Notes: generated by a model not told the origin, from the sequence alone. Positions 38,807 through 49,163 are shown, counted from the stretch's first letter. The stretch: DNA of 64,000 nucleotides from Ancylostoma caninum (GCA_037903475.1 JBAJFG010000226.1:124001-188000), one strand, 5' to 3'. Numbers and translations: made by a program.

Positions 38807-39604
38807 AATACAGTCCGAATAAAGCTTTTCTCATCCTGCAAAATCATTTAAACATAGCAAGGACTTTCAAAAGATCCGAAACAACCATGTCGTTTTTTCG
38901 ACATGGGATCACCACATCCCTTCCGGGAAAACAAAGCTGTGAAGCTTTTTGGAACGGGATAACCCCAGGTATGAGATGAAGTCAACAATGTGCAACGGTG
39001 TTGCAGCGGCTAAATGCTTTTTTAACCCCTGCACTGCATGACGGAGCCGACGCTACGGCTCAGACACCATTAATGCACACCATGTGCTTCGAGTTCAGGC
39101 AGGGTATGCGACGCCGTCTTTGATGCGATGACTTCTTTTGCATACCAAAATTCTTCCTTCGATTGTAGGACTCAATATCTTGAACATATTTGCGGGTGGA
39201 TCCCGAAGAACCTCACCTCTACCCAGAGGTCCTGCGATTTCACCAGCCTACAACATGTAAATCTTTTAGCTGCCCCAGCCTCGCTCCAGAACATTGTGAT
39301 CCAGGTTGAATAGCAGATTTACGTTGTAGACGCTTATTAGTTCTCATCAAAATATTGAGCACACTTTTTCCCCTAAAGATAAAATTTATTTGTATTTTCT
39401 CATAGACTGCGTCTATACTTATGAACATTTAATGGTGATGTGCCAAATCTATCCCGCGTTTCCCATAATCACTAGTGAAGCAAAGCAATCTTAGGTTTTC
39501 TGGCATGCCGAATCGATCGACGTCTGTAACTTTTCTCATGAACCTGTGATGATGTGGGTACCGGCATTTTCTGGGGTGCGTCTATACTTATGAAACGCAC
39601 TGTA

Positions 39605-40055
39605 TTGGACTGTACCGCTTGCAGTATTATAGAAAAATCAAGACAGTTTGAAAAATTGAGAACGAGTTTTCTGAACATTTTCAATTATATCATGACTGCT
39701 GACTGCGAGAGAAATCTCATATACCAACAGAATGATAGAGCTTACATTGCTCTACAAGAATGTTATCATATCTGGATGTTACACTTTGTCCTAACGGAAT
39801 CATATATGACACTGCTAACTAATTTGTCCGCGTAAAAATGCAAGTTGGGAATGAATGGCCACAATCCGGACCGTTCGGGGTATAGCACAGTGAAAACGAA
39901 ATGGTGGCATAACTCGAACCGTTTGGATTTTGCCATTCATTTTCTACTTTGCAGTTTTGCGAGGACAAATTAGTTGGCAGCGTCATATATGTTCTTGAAA
40001 AGGGTGGCGCCATTTCTTTTGCATCAACCTAATATTATATCATTGGTCTGGAAAA
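39605..40055. other. Unassigned sequence right of the Tc1-like element
   Basis: AT-rich. Contains TATGACACTGCTAACTAATT and an inverse-related TTAGTTGGCAGCGTCATATA about 160 bp later (39785-39805, 39970-39990) with shared internal words (GCAAGTTGGGAATG..., CATTCATTTTCTACTTTGC), suggesting another short fold-back MITE. No gene seen. Confidence 0.4.
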
Positions 40056-40291
40056 GGGCAATTTATACTAGTTGCGTGCTTCAGTCGCGAATCAGTCGCA
40101 CGCATCCATTTGCGAGGGATTTTCCATGGAGACCGGTCAACGCGGCATGTACACTCTCAATGAAGAGAACGCACAGCCGCCGCGAGGCCGTAAACGCGTG
40201 CGTCTGAGTTGCGACTGCGATGCGACTGGGCCCTATTCTTCATCATATAGACGCACACGCGTCAGTCGCACTCATCCAGTATAAATTGCCC
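40056..40291. mobile_element. MITE with GGGCAATTTATACTAGTTGC ends
   Basis: The termini GGGCAATTTATACT and AGTATAAATTGCCC are perfect 14-bp inverted repeats, extending imperfectly into TGCGTGC and GACTGACGCG-type motifs. 236 bp, no ORF. It shares end sequence with 6831-7257. Confidence 0.8.
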
Positions 40292-40882
40292 TAAAGTTGG
40301 TGGATAACAAAAATTCGTCTTTGAGACTCTGCCTTTAATGGAGGACGACCAGTTGAGTTTGCGGTTAATGAACAATTATCAGTGATAGTTGAATATGAAG
40401 ACATTACTCCGCCTAGTTTCGAGTAGGACTCTATTTGCTACTTTCAGGCCAAGAAGAGCAGGGCGATCATGCCAGGCAGAAGATTGTGGGATATTATTCT
40501 GCTTGCGTGACGCCGTTTCAGGAAGATGGTTGTTTCAGAATTCAAAACAAAATGGAAAACCTATTCCGGGGAATCTCGAACGTATGGGGATCGTGAGTAA
40601 AACATTTCGATCCATACCTGTTGACAGCTGCGATCCGTTCCTTGGTCAGATACTTGATGAGACTATGCAGTTGTCTCTAGAGTTGTTATTAGATAGTTGT
40701 TATTAGATAGATTGTATCGAATCTTGAGCAAAGAATAAGTCTATTTTTAAGCTCAATAAGAAACCTGAAAGTCTGGATGGAGTAAGGACAAATTTTTATT
40801 TTTTAAGCAGAAAGAAAGTATTGCATTCAGTTTCGAGATCTATGGGGTGTTCCAGAATCGTGGGGTACCTAGCAAATTCTAC
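40292..40882. other. Unassigned sequence
   Basis: Contains a 105-codon plus-strand ORF (40389-40706) without recognisable homology and with no clear acceptor or donor. No repeat termini seen. Confidence 0.35.
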
Positions 40883-40999
40883 GTCCTGAACGAGCTACAG
40901 TTTAATGGAGCTTCCTCGTTCAGGACACTTTGGAAAAAAGTGTTTCCTACTCTTAAAGGCAGTGTCTCACCTCATCTCAATGAGCTGAGACACTGCCTT
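40883..40999. repeat. Two adjacent hairpins
   Basis: 40883-40926: GTCCTGAACGAG and its perfect inverse CTCGTTCAGGAC, 12-bp stem. 40956-40999: AAGGCAGTGTCTCA and its perfect inverse TGAGACACTGCCTT, 14-bp stem, with an inner CTCA/TGAG. The spacing is 29 bp. These are not part of any element I can delimit. Confidence 0.8.
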
Positions 41000-41425
41000 C
41001 AAACCAACAATAATCTACATTAGAATTCGGAGGTTCTTACATCAGTGTCGACACAGGCCCGCAGATTTACCTAGGCACAAATTTCAGAAACCCTCTTGGG
41101 AAGCATTCAATAGCCATAATATTCCTTAGGGAGTCTGCCGTATAGCTGTCACATTCCCCAACTCCGCAAACACTTATTTCGTCAGGAAGGACTCGCCAAA
41201 CATGATGCCATCAAAAACGCGGTCTCCTAGTTCCTCACCTTGTATTTTTGGTAGTTCTCGGTGCAGGCTATCAGGGAACTGATATTACTATTTGGAATGG
41301 TCTCTGCTAATCAAAGATACTTTACTATTTACTGAGATCATCGTTCTTTGGAGGTATGGAGAAGAAATAAAGTCAAAGAAAAATGTGACATTTCTCTTGC
41401 ATGATTCTAATACAATACTGCTCAC

Positions 41426-41560
41426 GGGATCGCGAAAACCGGCCTCCGCTCCGCGTACCTAGTCACCATCGCTCACCGTGGCTTTGCCTTAACTTCCGTA
41501 GAACTCCACCAATGAAAGCGATTTGGTCCCCATTCGATTTGTCTCAAAGAGATCTTTATC
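41426..41560. repeat. Dispersed repeat, inverse copy of 51571-51702
   Basis: GGATCGCGAAAACC...GGACTAAATCGCTTTCATT-like sequence matches in inverse the stretch near 51571-51702 (GATCTCTTTGAGACAAATCG..GGTTTTCGCGATCCC). The match continues outward for a short distance on the AT-rich side. Class unknown. Confidence 0.6.
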
Positions 41561-42049
41561 CCCAGACTTCGCCAGTTCAAAATGAATGAAAATGAACCGG
41601 AGATATATCAGATAAGATCGTGGAAATGATACGTATTGATTGCCACGTTACATCGCCATGGATCGCTGCCAAACGGAGCTCATTGCCCGCACTCTCGAAG
41701 ATGTGCCCAAAATGAACTGGCGATGTGAGTGATAGCGATAGTGGAAAAGATGCCTATTGATCGATACGCCCCATCATGACTTATATTAACGGGCTTACTC
41801 TAACGTTCATTGACGATACATTTGGCAAGAGAACGTGTTTGGCGATATGATTTACGGGATAAAATTTTGCTTGGCAATATGATTTACGGGAGAATGAGTC
41901 AAGAGGCAAGAGAATCTGTTGGCGATACATTTGACGAGGTTTGCTTGCCGATACAAATGACAAGGTTTGCATGGCGATACATTTTACGGGTGTTCTGATA
42001 AGGCGTTCATTTCATTCTTAGTTGGAGGCTTAACCATCGGCGGTGTCGA

Positions 42050-42110
42050 TCCGGATAGCTCAGATGGTAAGGCGGCGGGCTCCTAAGATTGGTATCATGG
42101 CACAATTCCT
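42050..42110 (+). other. tRNA-like sequence, copy 1
   Basis: TCCGGATAGCTCAGATGGTA is an A-box-like D-arm (TAGCTCAGNTGG). It is followed by GGCGGGCTCCTAAG, resembling an anticodon arm, and GGCACAATTCC at a B-box position. The stems do not close properly, so this is a tRNA-derived fragment, not a gene. A second copy at about 42890-42965 has a better B box (GGTACGATTCC). Confidence 0.45.
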
Positions 42111-42889
42111 GATGATATCGAAATTTTTGAGCGGTTGAAAACCGTTTTGTTTGAGTATCCCCAGACTTCGCCAGCAATCGTGGCGATCGCCACGACAGCC
42201 GGTTGTCGTCGCGATCGCTACGACTGCCGGCGATCGCCACATGGATAAAGTGAATGAGGAGACCCCAGACGTAAGAGCGATGATAATAAATGGGGCGTGG
42301 CGATCGATAGGCATCTTTTCCACTATTGTCATCACTCACATCGCCAGTTCATTTTGGGAACATCTTCGAAAGTACGGGCGATGAGCTCCGTTCGGCAGCG
42401 ATCCATGGCGATGTAACGTAGCAATCAATACGTATCATTTCCACAATCCTTATCTTTTGAACTGGCGAAGTCTGGGGATACTCTTTGACGATACAGTTGG
42501 CAAGGTTCGTGTGGCGATACATTTGACGAGGTTTGCGTAGCGATACATTTGACGGGACTTCTTGTTTGGCAATACATTTGACGGGCTTCGTTTGCCTAGG
42601 TAGTTGGCAAGCTCGTCTGCGAGGTTGCCAAACAAACCTCGCCAAATGTATCGTCAATGAACATCAGAGTAGTCTCTGATGTTCATTGACGATACATTTG
42701 GCAAGAGAATCTGTTGACGATACATTTTGCGGGTGTTTGGCGATATATTTGGCAAGAGAATCTGCTGACGATACATTTGACGAGGTTTGTTTGACGATAC
42801 AAATGGCAAGGTTTGCGTGACGACACATTTTACGGGTGTTCTGATAAGGCGTTCATTTCATTCTTAGCTGGAGACTCAACCATCGGCGG

Positions 42890-42965
42890 TGTCGATCCGG
42901 ATAGCTCAGCTGGTAAGGCAGTGGACTCCTAAGATTGATATCATGGTACGATTCCTGATGATATC
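42890..42965 (+). other. tRNA-like sequence, copy 2
   Basis: Same arrangement as 42050-42110: TCCGGATAGCTCAGCTGGTA, GACTCCTAAG and GGTACGATTCC. Both copies are embedded in the same repeat context, so they were duplicated together with it and were not inserted separately. Confidence 0.5.
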
Positions 42966-43309
42966 GAATTTTTGCGCGGTTGATAATCCTCTTGTTTGAC
43001 GGTACATTTGGCGAGGTTTGCGTGGCGATACATTTGACGGGGTTTGCATGGCGATATATTTTACGGGACTTCTTGTTTGGCAATACATTTGGCGGGCTTT
43101 GTTTGCCTAGCTAGATGGCAAGCTCGTTTTCGAGGTTGCCAAACAAACCTCGCCAAATGTATCGTTAATGAATATCAGAGGTCTGTGTGTGTAAGTGTGT
43201 GTGTCTGTGTGTCTGTGTGTCGCAAAATTCGTTCATCCTGCTTTGAATGAACAGTAGGGCGGTTATCCTATTCCAATAATATCTCTAAGCTGTTCGAAGA
43301 CTCACTGTG

Positions 43310-43400
43310 GGTCCACTGCTGTGATAAGGGTGCGCCGGCGCCCAAAAGTGGGGAGACGGGTCCACTGCTGTGATAAGGGTCAAGAGGGGGAGGGGGAGAC
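43310..43400. repeat. Short minisatellite, CACTGCTGTGATAAGGGTGCG type
   Basis: CCACTGCTGTGATAAGGGT occurs twice, around GCGCCGGCGCCCAAAAGTGG. The inverse of this repeat with three units is at 63355-63505. Both are bordered by a TGTG/CACA microsatellite and GGGCGGTTATCCTATTCCAA or its inverse, so they are copies of one interspersed unit. Confidence 0.75.
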
Positions 43401-43641
43401 CAGATGAAATCCACTTATCACACCGCTGAACCCATCCGCCGGCGAATATCCACTTCTGTACGCCAGCGCACCTCTATCCGATACAGCGCATAGCAGTCGG
43501 TATAGCGTCAAAGTCACCTATCAGGGCCCAATGTTATTGGAGAAGTACGCCTTCACCAGTTAGAAAAAAAAGCAGTACATGAAGAGTTCTCCTGCAAGTG
43601 AGAGCCGTAACAGACTGCAATATTGGTAAGTGTCAAACGAT

Positions 43642-46600
43642 CACCTTGATCACCTTGACTCCCGTTGATCTTCGGATGTACCAAGCGGGCGCCAGCAATC
43701 CTTCCATTTGTCCCTCTCGCGAGCCAGAGTTGTCCAGTGGATTCTGTCCGTTCGAGGGACACGAAGAGCATTATATCTTTCCTTGAAGGACTTCGTGAAG
43801 AAGTCTGACCATCGGGTCGGTGGTCTTCCTGCCGTGCGCTTAACGTCCCGTGGAGTCCAGTCGCTGACGGCTCTTGTCCAACGGTGGTCGTTAAGACGCA
43901 TCACGTGTCCGGCCCACCTGATCTTACTCAACTTGGCGTAAGCGGCAGCGTCCCTGATCTTGGAAGGGTGGAACTCCGTATTCCAGCCCTCACTTGTGTG
44001 AGGCGGGTTATTCCTAGCATCACCCTCTCGATGGAGCGTTCGATGACGTTGACCGCATTCTCATCCTGCTTGCGTAACGCCCAGGTTTCCGAGGCGTACG
44101 TCAAAGCAGGGAGAACCGTTGTATTGAAGAGGTGGGCACGGAGCCTGGTGTTCTTCGTCTTCTTCACTACGTCCTCGATGCTCTTGTAGGCTCCCCAAGC
44201 CGCTCGCTTCCTCCTGCCCAGCTCTGGAGCGAGATCGTTCATCATGTTGACTTCCCGACCTAGATATACGTAGCTGGAGCATTCGGATATGGTCGTTCCG
44301 TTGAGCGAGAATGGGGCATCCGGGACCCATCCGTTCCTCATGAACATCGTCTTCGTCAGGTTCAGTTGGAGACCGATCTTTCCACACGCGTCGTCAAAGT
44401 CGGCCAGCATCCGTTCCGCTTCGCCGATAGTTGGTGTTATAAGGACGATGTCGTCAGCGAAGCGAAGGTGGTTAAGTCGCCGGCCATCAACTTGCACTCC
44501 CATGCAATCCCATTCCAGTCTTCGCATGACGTCTTCGAGAGTGGCGCTGAATAGTTTTGGCGACACGGTGTCGCCTTGTCGAACCCCTCTCTTGACGTCG
44601 ATAGTGATGTCGTCGTAGAATGGAGAAATCCTGGTCGTGAAGTTGCTGTAGAGCTCACGAAATATCTTGATGTACTGAGTAGGTATGCCCTGGTTGCCCA
44701 GGGCTTTGAGGACCGCCTCTGTCTCCACAGAGTCGAAGGCTTTCTTCAAATCGATGAACGTGAGACAGAGAGGCATCTTATACTCTCGCGATACTTCAAT
44801 GAGTCTAGTGACCGTGTGTATGTGATCGATCGTACTGAATCCTTTTCGAAACCCTGCTTGCTCGCACGGCTGTCCTTCATCTAATGTCCTTTCGATCCTA
44901 TTTAGAATCACTCGAGTGAAAAGCTTGTAGATGACGGACAACAGACAGATGGGGCGATAATTGCCGATGTCCTGTGGGTCTCCCTTCTTGTACAGCAGCA
45001 CGGTCCTGCTGGTCTTCCATTGGTTCGGTACCTTGCATTCCGACAGGTACCGCGTGAAGAGCCTAGCCAAGGTGGTGATAAGAACTGGCGGTAGGTTCTT
45101 CAGATGTTCCGGTCGAATCCTGTCGGGGCCCGGTGCTGTACGATTCTTCACCGACTTGATGGCATGTCGGACTTCGGAAGGGAGAACTGATGGGACAACG
45201 TATCCATCCTCCCTTGGGTGATATTGGGGGAGATGGACGTGGCTATCGAAGAGATCCGAGTAGAAGTCGTGGATGACCTTCTCCATTACCCGTCTTGATG
45301 AAGAAATTGTTCCTTCTGGGCGCCGGAGGGCGGTCATCTTGGTCTTACGATTGGCGAAGTCACGGCGGGCGTTGCGAATGCTTCTTCCTGCCTCTGCGGC
45401 TTCGGCCAATACTGCTGCTCGTCTCTCTTTAAGGTCTTCTTTTATCGCTTCTCTGCACCGTTTTGCGAGCTCGGACGTCAGTTGGTAGTTGCCTGCGGCT
45501 CTCGCGACTCCGCGCTGGCGTATCAGCTCGAGGGTCTCGTAAGACAGTCGTCTTTTGGTGGATCTTGAGCCCTCGGCTCTCCTTGCGCTGTCGCAGAGAT
45601 GTTGAACAAGCCGATCGTATTCTTCGTCGATGTTGTCGACAACGGCATCTTCCCAAAAGCCGGCTAACGAAGTGAAGAGATCCCAATTGATGACGGATTT
45701 GGGAGCCCTCTTCTTGAACTTCGCGGCTTTCTCTCCTTTGCGCGAGAAGAAGAATCTTGCACGAAGGAGGCGATGGTCTGATCCGGTGTAGAACTTCGGT
45801 ACAACACCGACGTCGGTCAGGCAGAACCTTCGATTGACGATGATGTGGTCAATTTCATTATGGTACTCTCCACCGGGTGACTCCCACGTCCACCGTAGGG
45901 AGGTTGGCTTCTGAAACTGTGAGTTACCATGGATGGTCTTCGTCGTCATGATGAACTCAGACAGCCTCTCTCCCTGTTCGTTCCACTGTAGGCCGTGGGT
46001 ACCGATGTGAAGTTCCTCAGGCGTTCTCCTAGGGCCAATCTTGGCGTTGAAGTCGCCAACAATGACCTTGTAGAAAGTGTGGTCTTCCCTGTAGAACTTC
46101 TCCAAGTCCATGTAGAAGGCCTCGATTTCTTCATCGTCGTAGCTGGATGTTGGAGCATAGGCGACGAAGATTGTCAAGGCCGGTATTGATCCACATCTTC
46201 TCAGTCGCAAACGTCCGATTCGGGTTGTTAGCTGTTCGAACGAATCGATGTTCATGGCCAAGTTCGTGTTGACGAGGACACCGACTCCACCAACTCCTCT
46301 ACTGTCGCAGGTTCCAAGGAACAGTTCTTCTCCAGTGTCGAAGGTGGCGTTCAGTGGCCGGTGTCTCCTCGTCTCGGTCAGTCCGATGACGTCGTACCTG
46401 ATCTTCCTGGCCTGCATCATCAAATCCTCGATAGAAGCCTCCGATGCAAGCGTGCGTGCGTTGAAGGTACAGATCGTCATCATAGTCCTTCTGGTTTTAG
46501 GCAGCCTAGATAACCCCTCGGACCTCGTCCTCACTGGCGCCGCCGTACCAGTGACTCTTCCGAGATCAGGGGAACACTCTTTATTATTGCTGTGTCGAGC

Positions 46601-47048
46601 TTTAAGAAAAAGAAAACCCTTAGGAGATAGCTTGCTGGGCTCTATTCCCCCGCGGGTAGCTAGGGTAGGATTTCACCGGGAAGTTAGCCGGGCTTCCCGG
46701 GAGTGGACGATGGAGCTTATTTGTTGGAGGCGACTCCGAACCGCCTCCCTTGTACCTCCCAGTCACTTGAATGCAGGGCTTTTGGTCGGATAGATGTGCA
46801 GGATACAATCTGCAGACACGCAAGTACACTCACGCACGCATGCATGAACACACCCACGCGCTGGCAGAAGGTATGGATCGTTCCGACACTGCAGAAACAG
46901 GGAGTCCATCCCCTGAATCCACCCGCGTCTCAGGGCAGGCACAAGGTCGCGTGTGGTCCGCGATTAGCCCCCTATCCGCCACCTGGGGACGCGCCACGTA
47001 GCCTCGCGACTAACCGGCTGGGATCCCTCTTATGAGGGAGATCCGTGG
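43642..47048 (-). mobile_element. Full-length RTE non-LTR retrotransposon
   Basis: 3407 bp on the minus strand, flanked by a perfect 13-bp duplication agtgtcaaacgat (43629-43641 and 47049-47061). The 3' end (left) carries short tandem copies of a CAAGGTGAT unit, typical of RTE/BovB tails instead of poly(A). The length fits the RTE clade (about 3.3 kb). The 5' region (46535-47048) is non-coding with tandem and palindromic short words. Confidence 0.95.
43650..46534 (-). pseudogene. RTE endonuclease-reverse transcriptase, one frameshift near the C-terminus
   Basis: From the Met at 46534 the frame is open for 868 codons. Residues about 15-245 form an APE-type endonuclease (LTETRR, VGDFNAKIG, SDHRLLRARF). 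Residues about 440-720 form the reverse transcriptase (PGPDRIRPEHLK, NYRPICLLSVIYKLFTR, FIDLKKAFD, RQGDTVSPKLF, FADDIVLIT). After about residue 855, between roughly 43950 and 43965, the frame shifts. The final RTE C-terminal segment (KIRWAGHVMR ... RPPTRWSDFF) lies in the neighbouring frame, ending at 43650. With one frameshift as the only visible lesion, the insertion is young. The endonuclease nicks target DNA and the RT copies the RNA there by target-primed reverse transcription. Confidence 0.95.
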
Positions 47049-47061
47049 AGTGTCAAACGAT

Positions 47062-47677
47062 GGCACCCTGAAATGGGTGTATAATGTGCATTTGTATCCT
47101 TTGCTTCATCTCACACCATCTCGACTGTTGATTCCTTCTCATTTGTACCTAACCATGCCCCCCCCCCTCCCGCCCTCTTTTATACTCAAGCTAACTCTTA
47201 CCATTTTTCAACCATAACATGCAAGAACTGGCAACCATTTTCTATCATCATCCCATAGTAAATCGGTCGTATGTAGCTGCTCTTAGTGGTTGCAATCAAC
47301 GGAGAGCTACAGGTGAGCCAGGACGAGAGGTTAGCGTAGTCGGCTAGGTTACTGCTCTGTAGCGGGTTTCTTAGCGTAGAGAAAAAAGTACAAGAGAAAG
47401 CAGTGCGATGCTGCATTTTCCGTCCTTTTTCCATTAGAGAAATTGGTATGACAATAAGTTATATTGGTGTGGTTACAAGATGAGTTAAGGCGAGTGAAGC
47501 GAGCATTAGAACAAGTCTGGAAGTCTGGCGGTAGCCGGACGGCCAGACTTGTTTATTATTATCCTGGTGACGTGGGAGGTCTGAGGTCTCCTTATTCACT
47601 TAATCCTTCGCGACGACGACAGCCGGCTGTCGTGGCGACGATTGCTGGCGAAGTCTAGGGATACTTTCAGAAGACCT
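47062..47677. other. Unassigned sequence
   Basis: C/T-rich and AT-rich non-coding DNA. 47600-47660 has GACAGCCGGCTGTCGTGGCG (palindromic) and GCTGGCGAAGTCT, also found near 42165-42240, so fragments of the same repeat family occur here. No gene seen. Confidence 0.4.
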
Positions 47678-48144
47678 ACTCAGACAACTTCGGGGGCAGA
47701 TCCCGTTCGGAACGAGCGGGGGGCGAGGGTCGGAACGAGCGTTTGGGTGTTTTCGCCCGAGAAGTAGTCGCGTTCAGGCCGCTGTAGGGCCGCTGAAAAC
47801 GGGGCTTGCATTCCTATCCGTCCGAGTACTGTCCGCGCTCAGGCCGCCATGAGCCCGCAAATCACCAGGCGCTACTGCTCCTAATCCAGCATCCAGCGCA
47901 CAAGACAGCATTCAGCACAATTATCTGTCAATTTGACGTCGGCACCGTAACAACCACCGGCAGCTTGGTCACTGCTTGGGCACAGTCTCGCACGGGGGAG
48001 ATCCGGGTTCGAAGCTATTATGGATCCGAAGTGATCCACCGGAGTATAAAAGCAACACAAATATGGAGATTCCTATCAGAAATACGAAAAGATGGCTGTT
48101 GTTTGCAAGGCATATCAATGGTTTCGTAGTGCTAGCCTTCTTCT

Positions 48145-48222
48145 ATTACTGAGAGGATTCGAACCAACCTGACCATTCTTTATAAATGACTGAAAGTCCG
48201 CTGCTTTATCCACTAGGCCATC
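48145..48222 (-). other. tRNA-like sequence in left arm
   Basis: On the minus strand: TGGCCTAGTGGATAAAGC (A-box region), GGACTTTCAGTC at the anticodon-arm position, a short hairpin-like ATTTATAAAGAAT, and GGTTCGAATCC, a perfect B box. The anticodon stem does not pair well, so I regard it as tRNA-derived, not functional. Confidence 0.55.
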
Positions 48223-48603
48223 CATGTGCTGATCTCTCCCATACCAGTGTTGCCTTCACCCTTTATCACGTCCCTACTATCACCATCCAACTATTCCGAC
48301 CGAGCCATTTCCTTATCGAGCCAAAATATGTAGTCGTTCAGACCACTTTTTGCAGATATTTGCCGGCGGTCAGTGGCCGCAAAAAGCGGGCCGATGCCCG
48401 ACATTATTCACATAGCGGGCCGAACCCCGATGGTAGTGCTTTATCCCGAATGACTCTGCGTTCAGCCCGCCTCGCCCGGCAGCGCGTTTGGCCCGCAACA
48501 TGCGTGGTTCCGCCCGCTGTTTGTCAGCTATTGGTCCGTTCAAACGTTTCGTCGGAGATTTGCCGGCGGTTAGAACGGGAATTGCCCCCGAAATTGTCTG
48601 AGT

Positions 48604-48668
48604 AATGGATAAAGCAGCGGACTCTCAGTCATTCTTAAAGAATGGTCATGTTGGTTCGAATCCTCTCA
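48604..48668 (+). other. tRNA-like sequence in right arm
   Basis: Inverse partner of 48145-48222: GGATAAAGCAGCGGACTCTC, then ATTCTTAAAGAAT (a 5-bp stem like a long variable arm) and GGTTCGAATCC. The 5' part is replaced by the neighbouring element terminus, so it lacks a complete A box. Confidence 0.5.
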
Positions 48669-49163
48669 GTAACAGAAGAAGGCTAGCACTACGAAAACAT
48701 GGTTGGACCTTGCAAACAGTCATCTTTTCGTATTTCTGATGATAATTTTCGTATTTATGTTGTTTTTATGCTCCGGTGGATCACTGTGGATCCACAATGG
48801 CGTCGAACCCGGCACTCATCCGTCCGAGACTGTGCGCGAGGTTTGACCCCGGGGGTTGTCACAGTGCCAGCGTCCAACCGACAGGTAATTGTGGAGAATA
48901 CTGCCTTGGGCGCTGGATTAGTAGCGGTAGCGCCTGTAGGTTTGTGCGCTGATGGCGGCCTGAATGCGGACAGTACTTGGGCGGATAGGAATGCAAGCCC
49001 CGTTTTCAGCGGCCCTACAGCGACCTGAACGCGGCCACTTCTCGGGCCAAAACACCCAAGCGCTCGCTGCTCCGACCCTCGCCCCCGCTCGTTCCGAACG
49101 GGATTTGCCCCCGAAAATGTCTGAGTAATAGCTCAAACACGAGACTACCTCTCGGAAACTTCT

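Larger units (their letters stand above)
26358..39602. mobile_element. Tc1-like element (outermost level of the nest)
   Basis: Left terminus CAGTGCGTTTCATAAGTATA is preceded by TA (26356-26357). The right terminus is its inverse, ending at 39602 and followed by TA (39603-39604). CAGT... ends and TA duplication are typical of Tc1. A second copy of the TTCATAAGTATAGACGCA motif lies about 170-176 bp inside each end (26542 and 39408-39425), an IR/DR arrangement as in Tc3 or Sleeping Beauty-type elements. Removing the BEL element (26950-37400) and the TIR element at 37581-38806 leaves about 1.57 kb, a normal Tc1 length. I did not recognise an intact transposase, so it is decayed or non-autonomous. 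Confidence 0.75.
41810..43170. repeat. Degenerate 26-30 bp repeat block (GGCGATACATTTGACGAGG type)
   Basis: Many variants of GCGATACATTTGACGAGGTT occur at 41813-41990, 42488-42660, 42683-42840 and 43000-43165, with differences at the ACGAGG / GCAAGA part. Copies on the opposite strand meet in a perfect palindrome at 42641-42702 (29-bp arms, loop tagt). Two tRNA-like segments are embedded (42050-42110 and 42890-42965). No coding capacity. Confidence 0.8.
47678..49126. mobile_element. Large fold-back element with ~530-bp arms
   Basis: The left end ACTCAGACAACTTCGGGGGC and right end (inverted) ACTCAGACATTTTCGGGGGC start arms of about 530 bp (47678-48222 against 48604-49126) that are imperfect inverse copies. 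The 48223-48603 centre ends in another copy of the same terminus (CCCCCGAAATTGTCTGAGT at 48585-48603), so a related element may have been inserted or duplicated in the middle. The inner end of each arm carries a tRNA-like sequence. No transposase seen. Confidence 0.75.

Noticed and set aside
41810..43170. CRISPR-like array
   Set aside because: The repeats are degenerate, of variable spacing and on both strands, in a eukaryotic context; this is a minisatellite or fold-back repeat.
48145..48222. Functional tRNA gene call
   Set aside because: The B box is perfect, but the anticodon stem does not pair and the segment is part of a fold-back arm, so I list it only as tRNA-like.
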